Positions 26,100 to 36,100 of a DNA stretch of 64,000 nucleotides are shown here, in pieces. Position 1 is the stretch's first letter; every line of letters begins with the position of its first letter. The stretch comes from Paracoccus pantotrophus (GTDB lineage Bacteria > Pseudomonadota > Alphaproteobacteria > Rhodobacterales > Rhodobacteraceae): assembly GCF_008824185.1 (NCBI RefSeq), contig NZ_CP044426.1, forward strand, positions 2,054,501-2,118,500, read 5' to 3'. Both the position numbers and the translations under genes were made by a program. Under the pieces are notes generated by a model. It was not told the origin of the DNA, made no database searches, and was given only the letters and a program-made list of their open reading frames with translations.

Positions 26100-26193
26100 C
26101 TGGTGTAACGTTGAGTTGTTGTTGAGGTGTTTGCGTTTGCTTATACACAAGCGAAACACTCAACATTTAAGTCTTTGGTTTTGTTGTGAGATT

Positions 26194-26238
26194 TGGTTGT
26201 GGGGGTAGGATTTGAACCTACGACCTTCAGGTTATGAG
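26194..26238 (-). other. 3' half of an initiator tRNA-fMet: attachment site duplicate
   Basis: Read leftward, 45 nt match the initiator tRNA from the anticodon loop CTCATAA (anticodon CAU) through a T arm with GGTTCAAATCC to the acceptor end and CCA. Before the loop the match stops: the 5' anticodon stem that should pair with the downstream CCTG is absent. No D arm or 5' acceptor is present, so this is not a functional tRNA. A tyrosine integrase gene lies 1.85 kb to the right, which makes this a typical att scar. The intact tRNA should be at the other end of the element. Confidence 0.85.
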
Positions 26239-26423
26239 TCGTGTCGAACGAACCATGAACAATCACTCAGAACCGCGAGTTCTTGCGCAGTTTCCGACAC
26301 TTACCGATCCCGCAGGCAAGGCACCGCTGCGCACGACCTGTCGGGATTGCGCAGCGTTTTTCAGCCTCGTGCTTCCACAATGCTTCCAAGGGGCCGTGAC
26401 CTGATTTTCCGGTAGCACGACCA
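26239..26423. other. Spacer between att site and first element gene
   Basis: No gene is seen. It ends at the stop of the DUF6880-type gene. Confidence 0.4.
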
Positions 26424-27863
26424 TCAGGCGGCGGTCAGCGACCAGAAGCCGAACTTTCTGCCGTGGTCCTCCTTCAGCCGGGCGACATACGCGTCGTGCG
26501 TCTCGAACGCCCCGAAGTCCGGGATGTCCCGCGCGAGCCGGGCGCAGCTAACCAGATGCTCGGCGGCATAGCGATACCGCTTCGCCCGCGTTCGGGTGAG
26601 CGTGAAGTCGATCATTGCGCGGAGCACCAGCGTCGCAGCCAGCGGATGACGCTCTGACAGGGCCTCCGCCGCGGGGGCGAGATACTCGTAGTGATCCCCG
26701 TCGATCTCGTCGTGCCTGGCCACCAGGAGGTCGGCGGCGCGATCCAGAGCCGGCCAGTCGAGGAAAAACTGCAGGGCGTGGAGAAGGCTCGGATAGGCCA
26801 TGGCGTGCGCCATCGCCCGCTCCTCGGCCTCGATGTCGTCGAAATCGGGAAGCCGCTTGAGATAGGCCCGCAGGTAGCTGTCGGAGAGCGTGCGCTCGAA
26901 GCAGTCCCACCGGAACGCTTGCGCCTCCTCGCCGCGACCCAGCGCCTCCAGCGTCTGCAGGCGAATGTCCTGCCAGGCCAGCGGAACCCGCAACCCGTCG
27001 CCGAGCTCCGCGCGCTCGAGGAACCCCAGCGCCTCGCCGGCCCTGCCGGCCGCGAGCAGGCGCTGCGCGATCTCCGCCGCGATCTGCGGCACCTTGCGAG
27101 TCTTTGGATCGTACTGAGCGATGAAGCCGTCGACGTCGCCCTGCGCGTCGGCGATGTCCTTGAGCGCCATGGCGACCGCGCTCGTGCGCTCGCGCGCCCG
27201 CATCTCGTGCTCGTAGGTGGTGCCGCCCGGGCCCCAGCCCACCGCCTTCCATTGATCCTTTGACGGCACTGGCACGGGCGAGCGACCGAGGTCCTCCGCC
27301 ATCGATTTCAGGGTCGCCAGCCCCTCGGCGCCGAGCGCCGGCGCCATGATGCCGATCAGCCCGTCATACTGGCCATAGCCGTTGTCCTGCAGCGCATCGA
27401 GAACAGTGCCGGCGAGCGCGTGCGGATCCGGCCGGACCTTCTCGGCGAGCTGACCCAGATCGGCGCAGGCCTGGTGGAAGATGCCGATGACGGTGCCGCT
27501 GGAATCATCGCAGCGCTCGAAGACGGGTGTGGCGAGCGCCATGAACCGCCACATGAGCGCCAGCGCCTCGTCCGGATCGGCCGGCGCGATCTGCTCGACG
27601 ATGGCGCGCCGCTGGGTTTCGAGATCCGTGACCAGCGCCTTGCGGTTCTTCCAGGTGATGAAGCTGCGGGCGCGGGCGATGCTGGTCAGTCGCTTGGTGA
27701 TCTCCCGCGCGGCCTCCCTCGGGCTCTGGGCCCCCGCCAACGCGAGCCGCAGCTTGCGCTTGGCCGCCGCGTTGCCGGTGCTGACCTCGATCAGCAATTG
27801 CGCCAGGCGCTCGGCGCCCAGCGCTTCGAGGTTCTTCGCATTAAGGGTGGTCTTGGAAGCCAT
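26424..27863 (-). CDS. DUF6880-family protein
   Basis: A 479-residue soluble protein. The central segment MRARERTSAVAMALKDIADA followed by DGFIAQYDPKTRKVPQIAAEIA, and then an array of helical repeats (LAAGRAGEALGFLERAELG), match the DUF6880 proteins common next to integrases. It is all-helical, TPR-like and possibly a scaffold; no active site is evident. It is transcribed toward the att site, away from the integrase, and is the outermost gene of the element on this side. Confidence 0.75.
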   Translation of the reverse strand: MASKTTLNAKNLEALGAERLAQLLIEVSTGNAAAKRKLRLALAGAQSPREAAREITKRLTSIARARSFITWKNRKALVTDLETQRRAIVEQIAPADPDEALALMWRFMALATPVFERCDDSSGTVIGIFHQACADLGQLAEKVRPDPHALAGTVLDALQDNGYGQYDGLIGIMAPALGAEGLATLKSMAEDLGRSPVPVPSKDQWKAVGWGPGGTTYEHEMRARERTSAVAMALKDIADAQGDVDGFIAQYDPKTRKVPQIAAEIAQRLLAAGRAGEALGFLERAELGDGLRVPLAWQDIRLQTLEALGRGEEAQAFRWDCFERTLSDSYLRAYLKRLPDFDDIEAEERAMAHAMAYPSLLHALQFFLDWPALDRAADLLVARHDEIDGDHYEYLAPAAEALSERHPLAATLVLRAMIDFTLTRTRAKRYRYAAEHLVSCARLARDIPDFGAFETHDAYVARLKEDHGRKFGFWSLTAA

Positions 27864-28082
27864 CGGATCGCCAGTTTCTTTTCCCCGAGCCTAACAGCAG
27901 CCTGCGGGCACCGAAACCTGCGTTCTGATTCGCGCGGCTCGTCGATTTCCCGCACCATCGCGCCGAAACGCCTTGCGCGGAAACGCGAGGCATTTCCTTT
28001 TTATTCGCGATTTCAATGTGTTCGTTGACTGTCGCCCCGGCTTCAGCACTGTGGAACGGCGAAAGAACCACCGAAGAGTGCC

Positions 28083-29237
28083 ATGCCCAGGATCACCAAA
28101 CGCCTCGTCGACGCCGCAGAAGCCCGCTCCACCGAATACTTCGTCTGGGACAGTGAGATCCCTGGCTTCGGGCTGCGGGTGCTGCCGAGCGGGCGCAAGG
28201 GCTACGTGGTCCAGTATCGCGCCGGACGCCGATCCCGGCGGATCAGCCTCGGGCCCAGCACGGTCCTGACCTGCGAGCAGGCCCGCAACCGCGCCATCTC
28301 CATTGTCGCCGCCGCGCGCAATGGCGCGGACCCCGCCGCCGAGCGGGACGCAGGGCGCAAGGCGATCACGGTGAAGGAGCTGGCGGAGCGGTTCGACAGG
28401 GAACACATCGCGATCCGCGTGAAGGCCAGCACAGCCAAGGAATATCGCCGGAACCTCGAACGCTTCATCCTGCCCGCGCTCGGGCAACTCACTGTCACGG
28501 GCATCACCCGGGCTGACGTGGCGAAGTTCCACCACGACCTCCGCCACATCCCCTATCAGGCGAACCGCTGCCTCGAAGTGGTCTCGAAGATGTTCAGCCT
28601 CGCCGAGATGTGGGGCCTGCGTCCGGACGGCACCAACCCGAGAAAACACATCCGAAAGTACCCCGAGGAGAAGCGCCAGCGGTTCCTCAGCGCGGCTGAA
28701 CTGCGCCGCATCGGCGAGGTGCTGCGCGAGATGGAGGCGGAGGGGATCGAACTGCCCTCGGCCATCCTCGCCGCCCGCCTGCTCATACTGACTGGCTGTC
28801 GGCTGAACGAGATCATGACGCTGAAATGGGCATACGTCGATCTGGCCGAACGCGTTCTGCGCCTGCCGGATTCCAAGTCCGGCGCCAAGGTCGTCCATCT
28901 CGGCCAGCCTGCTGTCGATCTGCTCCGCGACGCCCATCGCATCGACGGGAACCCGTGGGTCATCACCGGCACCCTGCCCGGCAAGCGCCTGAGCGATCTG
29001 CAGCCCTTCTGGCAGCGCGTCCGGGCCCGCGCTGGCGTAAAGGACGTCCGCATCCACGACCTGCGCCACACCTTCGCGTCGACCGCCGTCGCCTCGGGTC
29101 AGGGTCTGCCCATGATCGGCAAGCTGCTCGGCCACACGCAGGTCCAGACCACGGCCCGCTACGCCCATCTCGCGGCCGAGCCTGTGCGGATGGCGGCGGA
29201 CGCGGTGGCGCAGAACCTCCGGCAATCCTTGGGATAA
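28083..29237 (+). CDS. Tyrosine-type site-specific integrase
   Basis: A 384-residue integrase of the P4/DUF4102 type. The N-terminal domain (TKRLVDAAEARSTEYFVWDS, then GFGLRVLPSGRKGYVVQYR) binds arm sites. The catalytic residues are Arg240 (TGCRLNE), His325 and Arg328 (HDLRHTFAS), His351 (LLGHTQVQTT) and the nucleophile Tyr360 (RYAHL). The gene points away from the tRNA-fMet scar, which is the likely target. Being intact, it may still excise the element if the far att site survives. Confidence 0.93.
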   Translation: MPRITKRLVDAAEARSTEYFVWDSEIPGFGLRVLPSGRKGYVVQYRAGRRSRRISLGPSTVLTCEQARNRAISIVAAARNGADPAAERDAGRKAITVKELAERFDREHIAIRVKASTAKEYRRNLERFILPALGQLTVTGITRADVAKFHHDLRHIPYQANRCLEVVSKMFSLAEMWGLRPDGTNPRKHIRKYPEEKRQRFLSAAELRRIGEVLREMEAEGIELPSAILAARLLILTGCRLNEIMTLKWAYVDLAERVLRLPDSKSGAKVVHLGQPAVDLLRDAHRIDGNPWVITGTLPGKRLSDLQPFWQRVRARAGVKDVRIHDLRHTFASTAVASGQGLPMIGKLLGHTQVQTTARYAHLAAEPVRMAADAVAQNLRQSLG

Positions 29238-29313
29238 TTGCGCTCCGCCACGTCCCTTTTCGATTGATCGCGCAGTTCCCCGCGGCTACCCTCCAAGAAA
29301 GCCCAGAAATTGG

Positions 29314-29336
29314 GCGCGCACAGTTCGCGTGCGCGC
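29314..29336. promoter_or_regulatory. 23-bp palindrome upstream of the WYL regulator operon
   Basis: GCGCGCAC (29314-29321) and GTGCGCGC (29329-29336) are exact reverse complements with a 7-bp centre. They lie 21 bp before the GTG start of the regulator. CapW/BrxR proteins bind inverted repeats at this kind of place, so this is a probable autoregulatory operator. Confidence 0.5.
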
Positions 29337-29357
29337 AGGGCCGGGCGGGAGTGCAGA

Positions 29358-30230
29358 GTGGACAGGGACAAGGCCGAACTACGCTGGGGAATCGAGCAGC
29401 GCCTCGAGTTCATCGAGTTCCGCCTGTTCTGGGAGGGGCACGTCAATCGCATCGACGTGATGCAGCAGTTCGGCGTCTCCGTTAATCAGGCATCCTCCGA
29501 CCTGAACCGATACATCGCGCTGGCGCCGGACAACATGGTCTACGACAAGAGCGCGCGCACCTATGTCCGCGGGTCCGACTTCGACTGCAAGTTCCGCCCG
29601 CCAGACGCCGCGCACTACCTCTCACAGCTCCGCCTCGTTGCCGACGACGTGCTGGAGCGCGAGGACTGCTGGATCCCTGACCTGCCACCCTACGCATCCG
29701 CCCCCACGCCAGTGCGTGGTGTCGATCCTGTGACGCTGCGGGCTGTTGTCGGCGCCATCCGCCGCTCCGAGGCGACCGAGGTGAAATATCAGTCCCTGTC
29801 CAGCCCGGAGCCACGCTGGCGGTGGATCGCGCCGCACGCCATCGCGTTCGACGGGTTCCGCTGGCACACGCGGGCGTTCTGTCTGACCGACGAGTGCTTC
29901 AAGGACTTCCTGCTCTCACGGATCCTCGGCATCCGCGGATCAAGGGAAAGCGAAACGTCGGCCGACGAAGATCGCGACTGGCATTCCGAGGTCACCCTGG
30001 AGGTCGGTCCCCACCCTGACCTCTCGGAGACGCAGGCGAAGGTCATCGCGCTCGACTACGGCATGCGGGGCGGCAAGGCGAAGATCAAGGTGAGGCGCGC
30101 GCTCCTCTACTACGCGCTCAGGCGGCTCGGGCTCGACACCGATCCGGACGCGCGGCGACCACAGGATCAGCAGATCGTGCTGCTCAACCGGGATCAGATT
30201 AGCCAGACGGCACAAGGAATTATGCAATGA
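29358..30230 (+). CDS. CapW/BrxR-like WYL-domain transcriptional repressor
   Basis: About 290 residues from GTG 29358. The N-terminal winged helix reads RWGIEQRLEFIEFRLFWEG, FGVSVNQASSDLNRYIALAP and DNMVYDKSARTYV, which closely follows the defence-operon repressors CapW and BrxR. A WYL domain (WRWIAPHAIAFDGFRWHTRAF) and a C-terminal WCX-like region follow. These repressors sense infection-linked ligands, probably nucleic acid, and release the operon. Its stop overlaps the mod start by 4 bp, so it heads a three-gene unit with mod and res. An ATG 48 bp upstream is possible but lies in the palindrome region. Confidence 0.85.
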   Translation: MDRDKAELRWGIEQRLEFIEFRLFWEGHVNRIDVMQQFGVSVNQASSDLNRYIALAPDNMVYDKSARTYVRGSDFDCKFRPPDAAHYLSQLRLVADDVLEREDCWIPDLPPYASAPTPVRGVDPVTLRAVVGAIRRSEATEVKYQSLSSPEPRWRWIAPHAIAFDGFRWHTRAFCLTDECFKDFLLSRILGIRGSRESETSADEDRDWHSEVTLEVGPHPDLSETQAKVIALDYGMRGGKAKIKVRRALLYYALRRLGLDTDPDARRPQDQQIVLLNRDQISQTAQGIMQ

Positions 30231-33190
30231 GTGAAACTGTCCAGACCCTCCGCGATCTCATCCTCGACCTGGTTCCGGCCGACGGTTCGACCATTGGCAA
30301 TCGGAAGCTGATCGGCGAGCTTCGCACCCATCTGCCGGATCTGGACGACGCCGAGTATCACGCGGCCAAGGAGGCGCTCGTCGCCGAAGGGCTATTGGCA
30401 AAGGGACGCGGTCAGGGTGGCTCGGTCTCCCGCGCGGATGGGAATGCGCCAGCGCCAGTGGCCTCCACGTCGGCAAAGCCGAAGCCTGCTGCCATGCCGG
30501 CCGGTAACGGGTCGGCCGCCTATGCGCATGCGGACGAGGCCGTGCTGCGGCCGGACGTGGGGGTCGAGGCGCAGTTCTCGCATCGCAAGCCGCCGAAGAC
30601 CTACCGTTACGATTCCAGCCTCGCGCCGGAGCTGGCCTGGGACGAGAATGGCGAGCGGCCCTTTGCGGAATGGCTGCTCAACCTGGTGGCCGAGGCCGCG
30701 GAGAAGGGCGAGGCCACGGTCTTTGCCGAGCCGCAGGTCTGGCAGGGCACGCACGAGCGGTTCACCTCGCTCTCGCAATGCGCGGCGCGGCTGCGCAGCC
30801 TGACCAAGCCCTTCCTGAACTGGGCGGGCAAGGCCGAGCGGCAGCAGATCACCGTGCCGACACTGCCCTTGTTCGTACACGAGCGGCATTCGACGCAGGC
30901 GATCCTCGAGACGCTGAAGTCGCACAAGGCGCGGGGGCAGACGCTGGACCTGTTCGGCGATCTGGACCTCGACATCGCCGACCGGCTGGACGCCTACGAG
31001 CACAAGGGCCCCTGGACCAACCGCCTGATCCTTGGCGACTCGTTGCAGGTCATGAACTCGCTCCTCGAATACGAGGGGATGGGCGGTCAGGTGCAGATGA
31101 TCTATTTCGACCCACCCTATGGCGTGAAGTTCGGGTCGAACTTCCAGCCCTTCGTACGCAAGACGAGTGTCAAGCACGGCTCCGACGACGAAATGATCCG
31201 TGAGCCGGAAATGGTGAAAGCCTACCGGGACACATGGGAACTTGGCCTTCACTCCTATCTGACCTACCTGCGCGACCGCATTGTTCTCGCCAAGGAGATG
31301 CTGGCACCGTCAGGTTCGATCTTCGTTCAGATCTCGGAAGAGAACGTGCACCACGTGCGCGAGATTTTGGAGGAGGTATTCGGGAGCGAGAACGCATGTC
31401 CGATGATCGCCTTCCAGAAGACAACCGGAGCGGGCAGCCCCAGCGGGGGAACCGAGCTACCACCCGTCGTGAACGATTATCTGCTGTGGTACGCGAAGGA
31501 CCGAAAGGTGATGCAGTACGCTGAAGCGTACCGTGAGAAGGTCCGCGGCGGGCCAGGTGCTACGCAGTACGATTTCATCGACATTGACGGTGTAAAACGG
31601 AAGGCGACCGAAGAAGAACTGGTTGATCCCCCTGAGGGCAGCCGCTTCTTTGCACACGATAACATTACCTCGCAATCTGGCGGCCCAACAACGCAGTTTC
31701 CTGTCGAATTCGAGGGGAAAACCTTCTTTCCATCGAAAGGCGGCTGGAAAACAAATTCGGAAGGTATGGAGAACCTTCGGAAAGAAGGCCGACTATTCGT
31801 CGTGGGCGATACCCTACGCTACGTGAGATATCTGGACGACTTTCCTTATTCGATCATCAATAACTTCTGGACGGATACAGTGATTTCTGGGTTCGGCGAC
31901 CCCAAAATCTATGTCGTCCGAACGTCAAAAAAGGTCATCGAGCGCTGTATGTTGATGGTGACCGAGCCTGGCGACCTTGTCCTCGACATCACGTGCGGAT
32001 CCGGCACTACCGCCGCTGTAGCCGAGCAGTGGGGAAGACGCTGGATAACTTGCGACACATCCCGCGTGCCGATCGCACTGGCTCGACAGCGGCTGCTGAC
32101 GAGCAACTTCCCTTGGTATCAGTTGAAGGAGCCCAAGAAGGGACCTGCGGGCGGCTTCGTCTATCAGCGAAAGCGCAACAAGCAAGGCGTCGAAGTGGGT
32201 GGTCTGGTTCCGAAGATCACGCTCCAATCCATCGCGAAGAAGGAAGATGCAGGCTCTCGCATCATTTCGGATAGACCCGAGATTAGTCGCGGCATAACTC
32301 GCGTCTGCGGTCCCTTCACCGTCGAAGCGACGATCCAGGCGTCGATGAGCATGGAGGAGGATGCCGAGGGCGCATCAATGCAGCCGCAGTCCTCTAGCCC
32401 GCGTGCCTATCTCGACCGGATGATCGAGGTGCTGCGGCAGAGCAAGTCGCTCAGCCTGCCCGGCAACGTGACCCTGCAACTCGACAACGTCCGCCCGCTC
32501 GCTGACCGCGAGCATCTGCATGCAGAGGCCGTAGCAAAGAACGGCAGCGAGAAGACCATCGCGATCGCCTTCGGCCCCGAGGACGGCGCCATTGGCTCGG
32601 ACTACGTGTTCAATGCGGCGATGGAGGCCATGCAGCAGGGCTTTGGCCAGCTGTTCCTGTTCGGCTTCGCGATCCAGGCCAAGGCGCGCGAGATCCTCGA
32701 GAAGATGAAGATCCCGACCGCCTACATCTCGATGACGCCGGATGTTGTGATGTCGGACCTGCTCAAGACGACAAAGGGCAGCGAGATCTTCTCCATCACC
32801 GGCCTGCCGGATGTGCGGCTGGAGAAGGCCGGCAAGCGAGACGACGGCACGCCGCTCTATCGCGTGGTGCTGCGCGGGCTCGACATCTTCCTGCCGCACC
32901 TGATGGACACGGACCACATCGACGCCGAGAACCTGCCCTGCTGGATGCTCGACACCAATCACAACGGCATGGCGTTCTACGCGAGCCAGGTGTTCTTCCC
33001 CAAGACCAGCGCGTGGGACAATCTGCAGAAATCGCTGAAGGGCCAGTTCGAGGACAGCGTCTGGTCGCACCTCGCCGGCACGGTCAGCGAGCCGTTCGCG
33101 CTCGGTGACAAGAAGCGGATCGCGGTCAAGGTGATCGACGAGCGAGGCAACGAGCTGATGGCGACCCGCAGCGAAGAGGATGCCGTCTGA
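30227..33190 (+). CDS. mod: Type III restriction-modification methyltransferase (Mod)
   Basis: A 987-residue DNA methyltransferase. An N-terminal wH-like segment (1-65) and an Ala/Pro linker precede the catalytic part. The order is beta-class: motif IV DPPYG at residues 295-299, then motif I LDITCGSGTTAAVAEQWG near 585, as in type III Mod adenine methyltransferases. A target-recognition region lies between them, and about 280 further residues extend the C-terminus. It should methylate the recognition site and form the complex with Res. It overlaps both neighbours. Base composition falls in the 31.4-32.1 kb part, suggesting that the target-recognition region was exchanged. Confidence 0.9.
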   Translation: MSETVQTLRDLILDLVPADGSTIGNRKLIGELRTHLPDLDDAEYHAAKEALVAEGLLAKGRGQGGSVSRADGNAPAPVASTSAKPKPAAMPAGNGSAAYAHADEAVLRPDVGVEAQFSHRKPPKTYRYDSSLAPELAWDENGERPFAEWLLNLVAEAAEKGEATVFAEPQVWQGTHERFTSLSQCAARLRSLTKPFLNWAGKAERQQITVPTLPLFVHERHSTQAILETLKSHKARGQTLDLFGDLDLDIADRLDAYEHKGPWTNRLILGDSLQVMNSLLEYEGMGGQVQMIYFDPPYGVKFGSNFQPFVRKTSVKHGSDDEMIREPEMVKAYRDTWELGLHSYLTYLRDRIVLAKEMLAPSGSIFVQISEENVHHVREILEEVFGSENACPMIAFQKTTGAGSPSGGTELPPVVNDYLLWYAKDRKVMQYAEAYREKVRGGPGATQYDFIDIDGVKRKATEEELVDPPEGSRFFAHDNITSQSGGPTTQFPVEFEGKTFFPSKGGWKTNSEGMENLRKEGRLFVVGDTLRYVRYLDDFPYSIINNFWTDTVISGFGDPKIYVVRTSKKVIERCMLMVTEPGDLVLDITCGSGTTAAVAEQWGRRWITCDTSRVPIALARQRLLTSNFPWYQLKEPKKGPAGGFVYQRKRNKQGVEVGGLVPKITLQSIAKKEDAGSRIISDRPEISRGITRVCGPFTVEATIQASMSMEEDAEGASMQPQSSSPRAYLDRMIEVLRQSKSLSLPGNVTLQLDNVRPLADREHLHAEAVAKNGSEKTIAIAFGPEDGAIGSDYVFNAAMEAMQQGFGQLFLFGFAIQAKAREILEKMKIPTAYISMTPDVVMSDLLKTTKGSEIFSITGLPDVRLEKAGKRDDGTPLYRVVLRGLDIFLPHLMDTDHIDAENLPCWMLDTNHNGMAFYASQVFFPKTSAWDNLQKSLKGQFEDSVWSHLAGTVSEPFALGDKKRIAVKVIDERGNELMATRSEEDAV

Positions 33191-36100
33191 TGCCCGAGGC
33201 CGCACCGCAGGACGCCCCGCTCACCGTCGCCGAGGTCGAGTCCCCGATCATCAATTCGCCCTTCGAGGAACCGGAGTGTCACTGGAAGATCGAGAAGGCC
33301 AAGCCGCCCTACAAGGCGGATGGTCGACGCCGCGCGAGCTACTTCTACCGCGTGCCGGAACATGCCGGGCGGGGGCGCGCGAACCGCGACCAGGCCGAGC
33401 TTTTCGAAAGCCAGGCGGGCGAGGAAGTCGAGCTCGAGATCGTCAATGCCATCCGCAGCCGGGTGAAGGACTGGCGGGCGGGTGTGCACAGCGGCGGCGT
33501 CGCCTATGATGGCGCGTCCCCGGTGACGCGTGAGCTTCTGGACCTGTGGCGCAGCGACCAGCGCATGCAGCGCCTGTTCTTCGCCCAGATCGAAGCGGCC
33601 GAGACAATCATCTTCCTCGTGGAGGCGAAGGACGTCTATCGCAAGGGGCTTCCCGAGATCCCCAAGGACGAGCCGGGACTGGAGGCCAAGGCAACCGGAG
33701 TGCGCGCCTTCCTTCGATATGCGTGCAAGATGGCGACCGGCAGCGGCAAGACAACCGTCATGGGCATGCTGGCCGCCTGGTCGATCCTGAACCGTGTCGC
33801 CTCCCCACGGGATGACCGGTTCTCGGACACCATCCTGATCGTCTGCCCCAACGTGACGATCCGCGAGCGGCTGCAGGAACTGGATCCGGCGCTCGGCGAC
33901 CTCAGCCTTTACCGGACAAGGCAGCTGGTCCCGCCGCACCGGATGGAAGAGCTGCGGCGTGGCGAGGTCATGATCGCGAACTGGCACCGGCTGGCGAAGA
34001 AAGAGACCAATTCGGTCAACGGCGACAGCGCCAAGGTGGTGAAGACCGGTGAGCCGGTCGAGGTGGTGAAGAACGCGGGCAAGGCCAACGAGAGCGTCGA
34101 GACGAAGTACTTCGAGTCCGACCAGGCGTGGTTCAAGCGCATCCGGCGGGAGCTTGGCAGCGGCAAGGGTCGGAGCCCCCACTGGCTGATCTTCAACGAC
34201 GAGGCGCACCATGCCTATCGCCGGGGCGACGCCGCGAGCGAGGAAAGCCTCGACGAGGACAAGGACCTCGCCAAGAAGAACGCCCGAGAGGCTACGATCT
34301 GGATCGAAGGTCTGGACCGGATCAACAAGCTCGCGGGCGGCAGCCGGCGGCGTGGGATCAACCTCTGCGTCGACCTGTCGGCGACACCCTTCTACATCCA
34401 GGGCTCGGGAAACGAGGTCGGCAAACCGTTCCCGTGGGTCGTATCGGATTTCGGTCTGCTTGATGCGATCGAGTCCGGGCTTGTGAAGATTCCGCAGCTT
34501 CCGGCCCGCGACGTGTCGGGCGCCGAGGAGGCCGCCTACTTCAACATCTGGCGCTGGGTTCAGGCGAAGGCCAAGGAGGATGGTCTCGGCACAAACATCA
34601 CGCCCGAGATCGTGATGAACTATGCGTCCGCGCCCATCAACCTGCTGGCGCAGGAGTGGCACGAACGCTTCCTCGAGTGGGAGCATCATTCCAAGCAGCA
34701 GCACAAGCATCCGGTGCCGCCGGTGTTCATCGTCGTGTGCCGAGACACCGCCGTTGCCAAGGAAGTCCACGACTGGCTGGCGAATGGGAACGACAGCTAC
34801 GGGGTTTCTCCGGCCTGGTTCCGCAATGCGCCCGGGCAGGAGGTCACTGTCAGGATCGACTCGAAGGTCATGGAGGACATCGAGGAAGGCGGGTCAAAGG
34901 ACGAGACCAAGCGGCTTCGATTCATCCTCGACACGGTCGGCAAACCGGAATGGCCGGGCGGCAAGATCCCCGAGGACTGGTCCGAGCTGGTGCGCAAGCA
35001 CAACGACAAGGTGGCCAGCGATGACAACGACGGGTCGCTGAAGTGGATCGATGAGCGCATCCCGCCGGGGCGAGATGTCCGTTGCATCGTCTCGGTCGCG
35101 ATGCTGGCGGAGGGCTGGGACGCCAACACGGTCACGCACATCGTCGGGCTCCGTCCGTTTGGCTCACAGCTCCTGTGCGAGCAGGTCGTCGGGCGGGCAT
35201 TGCGGCGCAAGAGCTATGCGCTCGACGAGGAAACACAGATGTTCGCCGAGGAGACGGCCAAGGTCTTCGGTGTCCCCTTTGAGCTCATTCCGTTCAAGGT
35301 GAAGCCGGTCGGTCCGCAACCGCCGCAGCCAGATCCGAACCACATATACTCCGTCCCGGAGAAGGCCGAGTTCGAGATCACCTTTCCCATCGTGACCGGC
35401 TACCACCAGTCGGGCCAGTTCGATGTGCATATCGACTGGAGCAAGGTCGCCAAGGTGACGATCGACCCGATGAAGATCCCACAGGTGGTTGAGCTGACCC
35501 CTCTGACAACACCTGACGGAACATTGGCGGCATTCGGGCCGGGTGAACGCCCTATCCTCTCGTTGAAGGACTGGCGCGCCCGGTTTCGCGATCAGCAGGT
35601 TGCATTCAGGTTGGCACGTGAGATCTGCGACCGCTGGCTCTCGGACAACGGCGCCGAAGCAGTTCCAGTCCAGCAGCTCTTCCCGAAGGTCGCATTCGCG
35701 GCGAAGCGCTTCCTTGCAGAAAAGCTTGATCGAAAGGGTGATAGCCGGCCGTGCGACGTGCTGCTGGTCGGCGAATACATGCAGGCTGCCATCGGCTCCC
35801 TGCTCGAAGCCATCAAGAAGGGATCAGCAACAGGCGGCGGCGAGGTTGCCATCATTCCCCAAGGTGCAGCCGGTAGGGGAAGCACGCTCTACGTCGACTT
35901 TCACACGACGAAACCGATCTACCCGGTCACGAGGTGTCATCTGAACGCGATGGTGGCTGACACGAAGAAGTGGGAGCAAAGTGCCGCCTTCCTTCTCGAC
36001 AGCCATCCGGGCGTGAAGAGATGGGTCAAGAACGACCGGCTGGGGTTCACGATCCCCTACCGGCATCGTGGCCTGCTGTCGCGCTACATCCCCGATTTCC

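Noticed and set aside
26194..26238. A functional tRNA-Met gene
   Set aside because: Only the 3' half is present; D arm, 5' acceptor and 5' anticodon stem are missing.
27967..27995. Terminator or operator hairpin between DUF6880 and integrase genes
   Set aside because: The stem has a mismatch and lies in a divergent spacer where a terminator is not expected; too weak to list.
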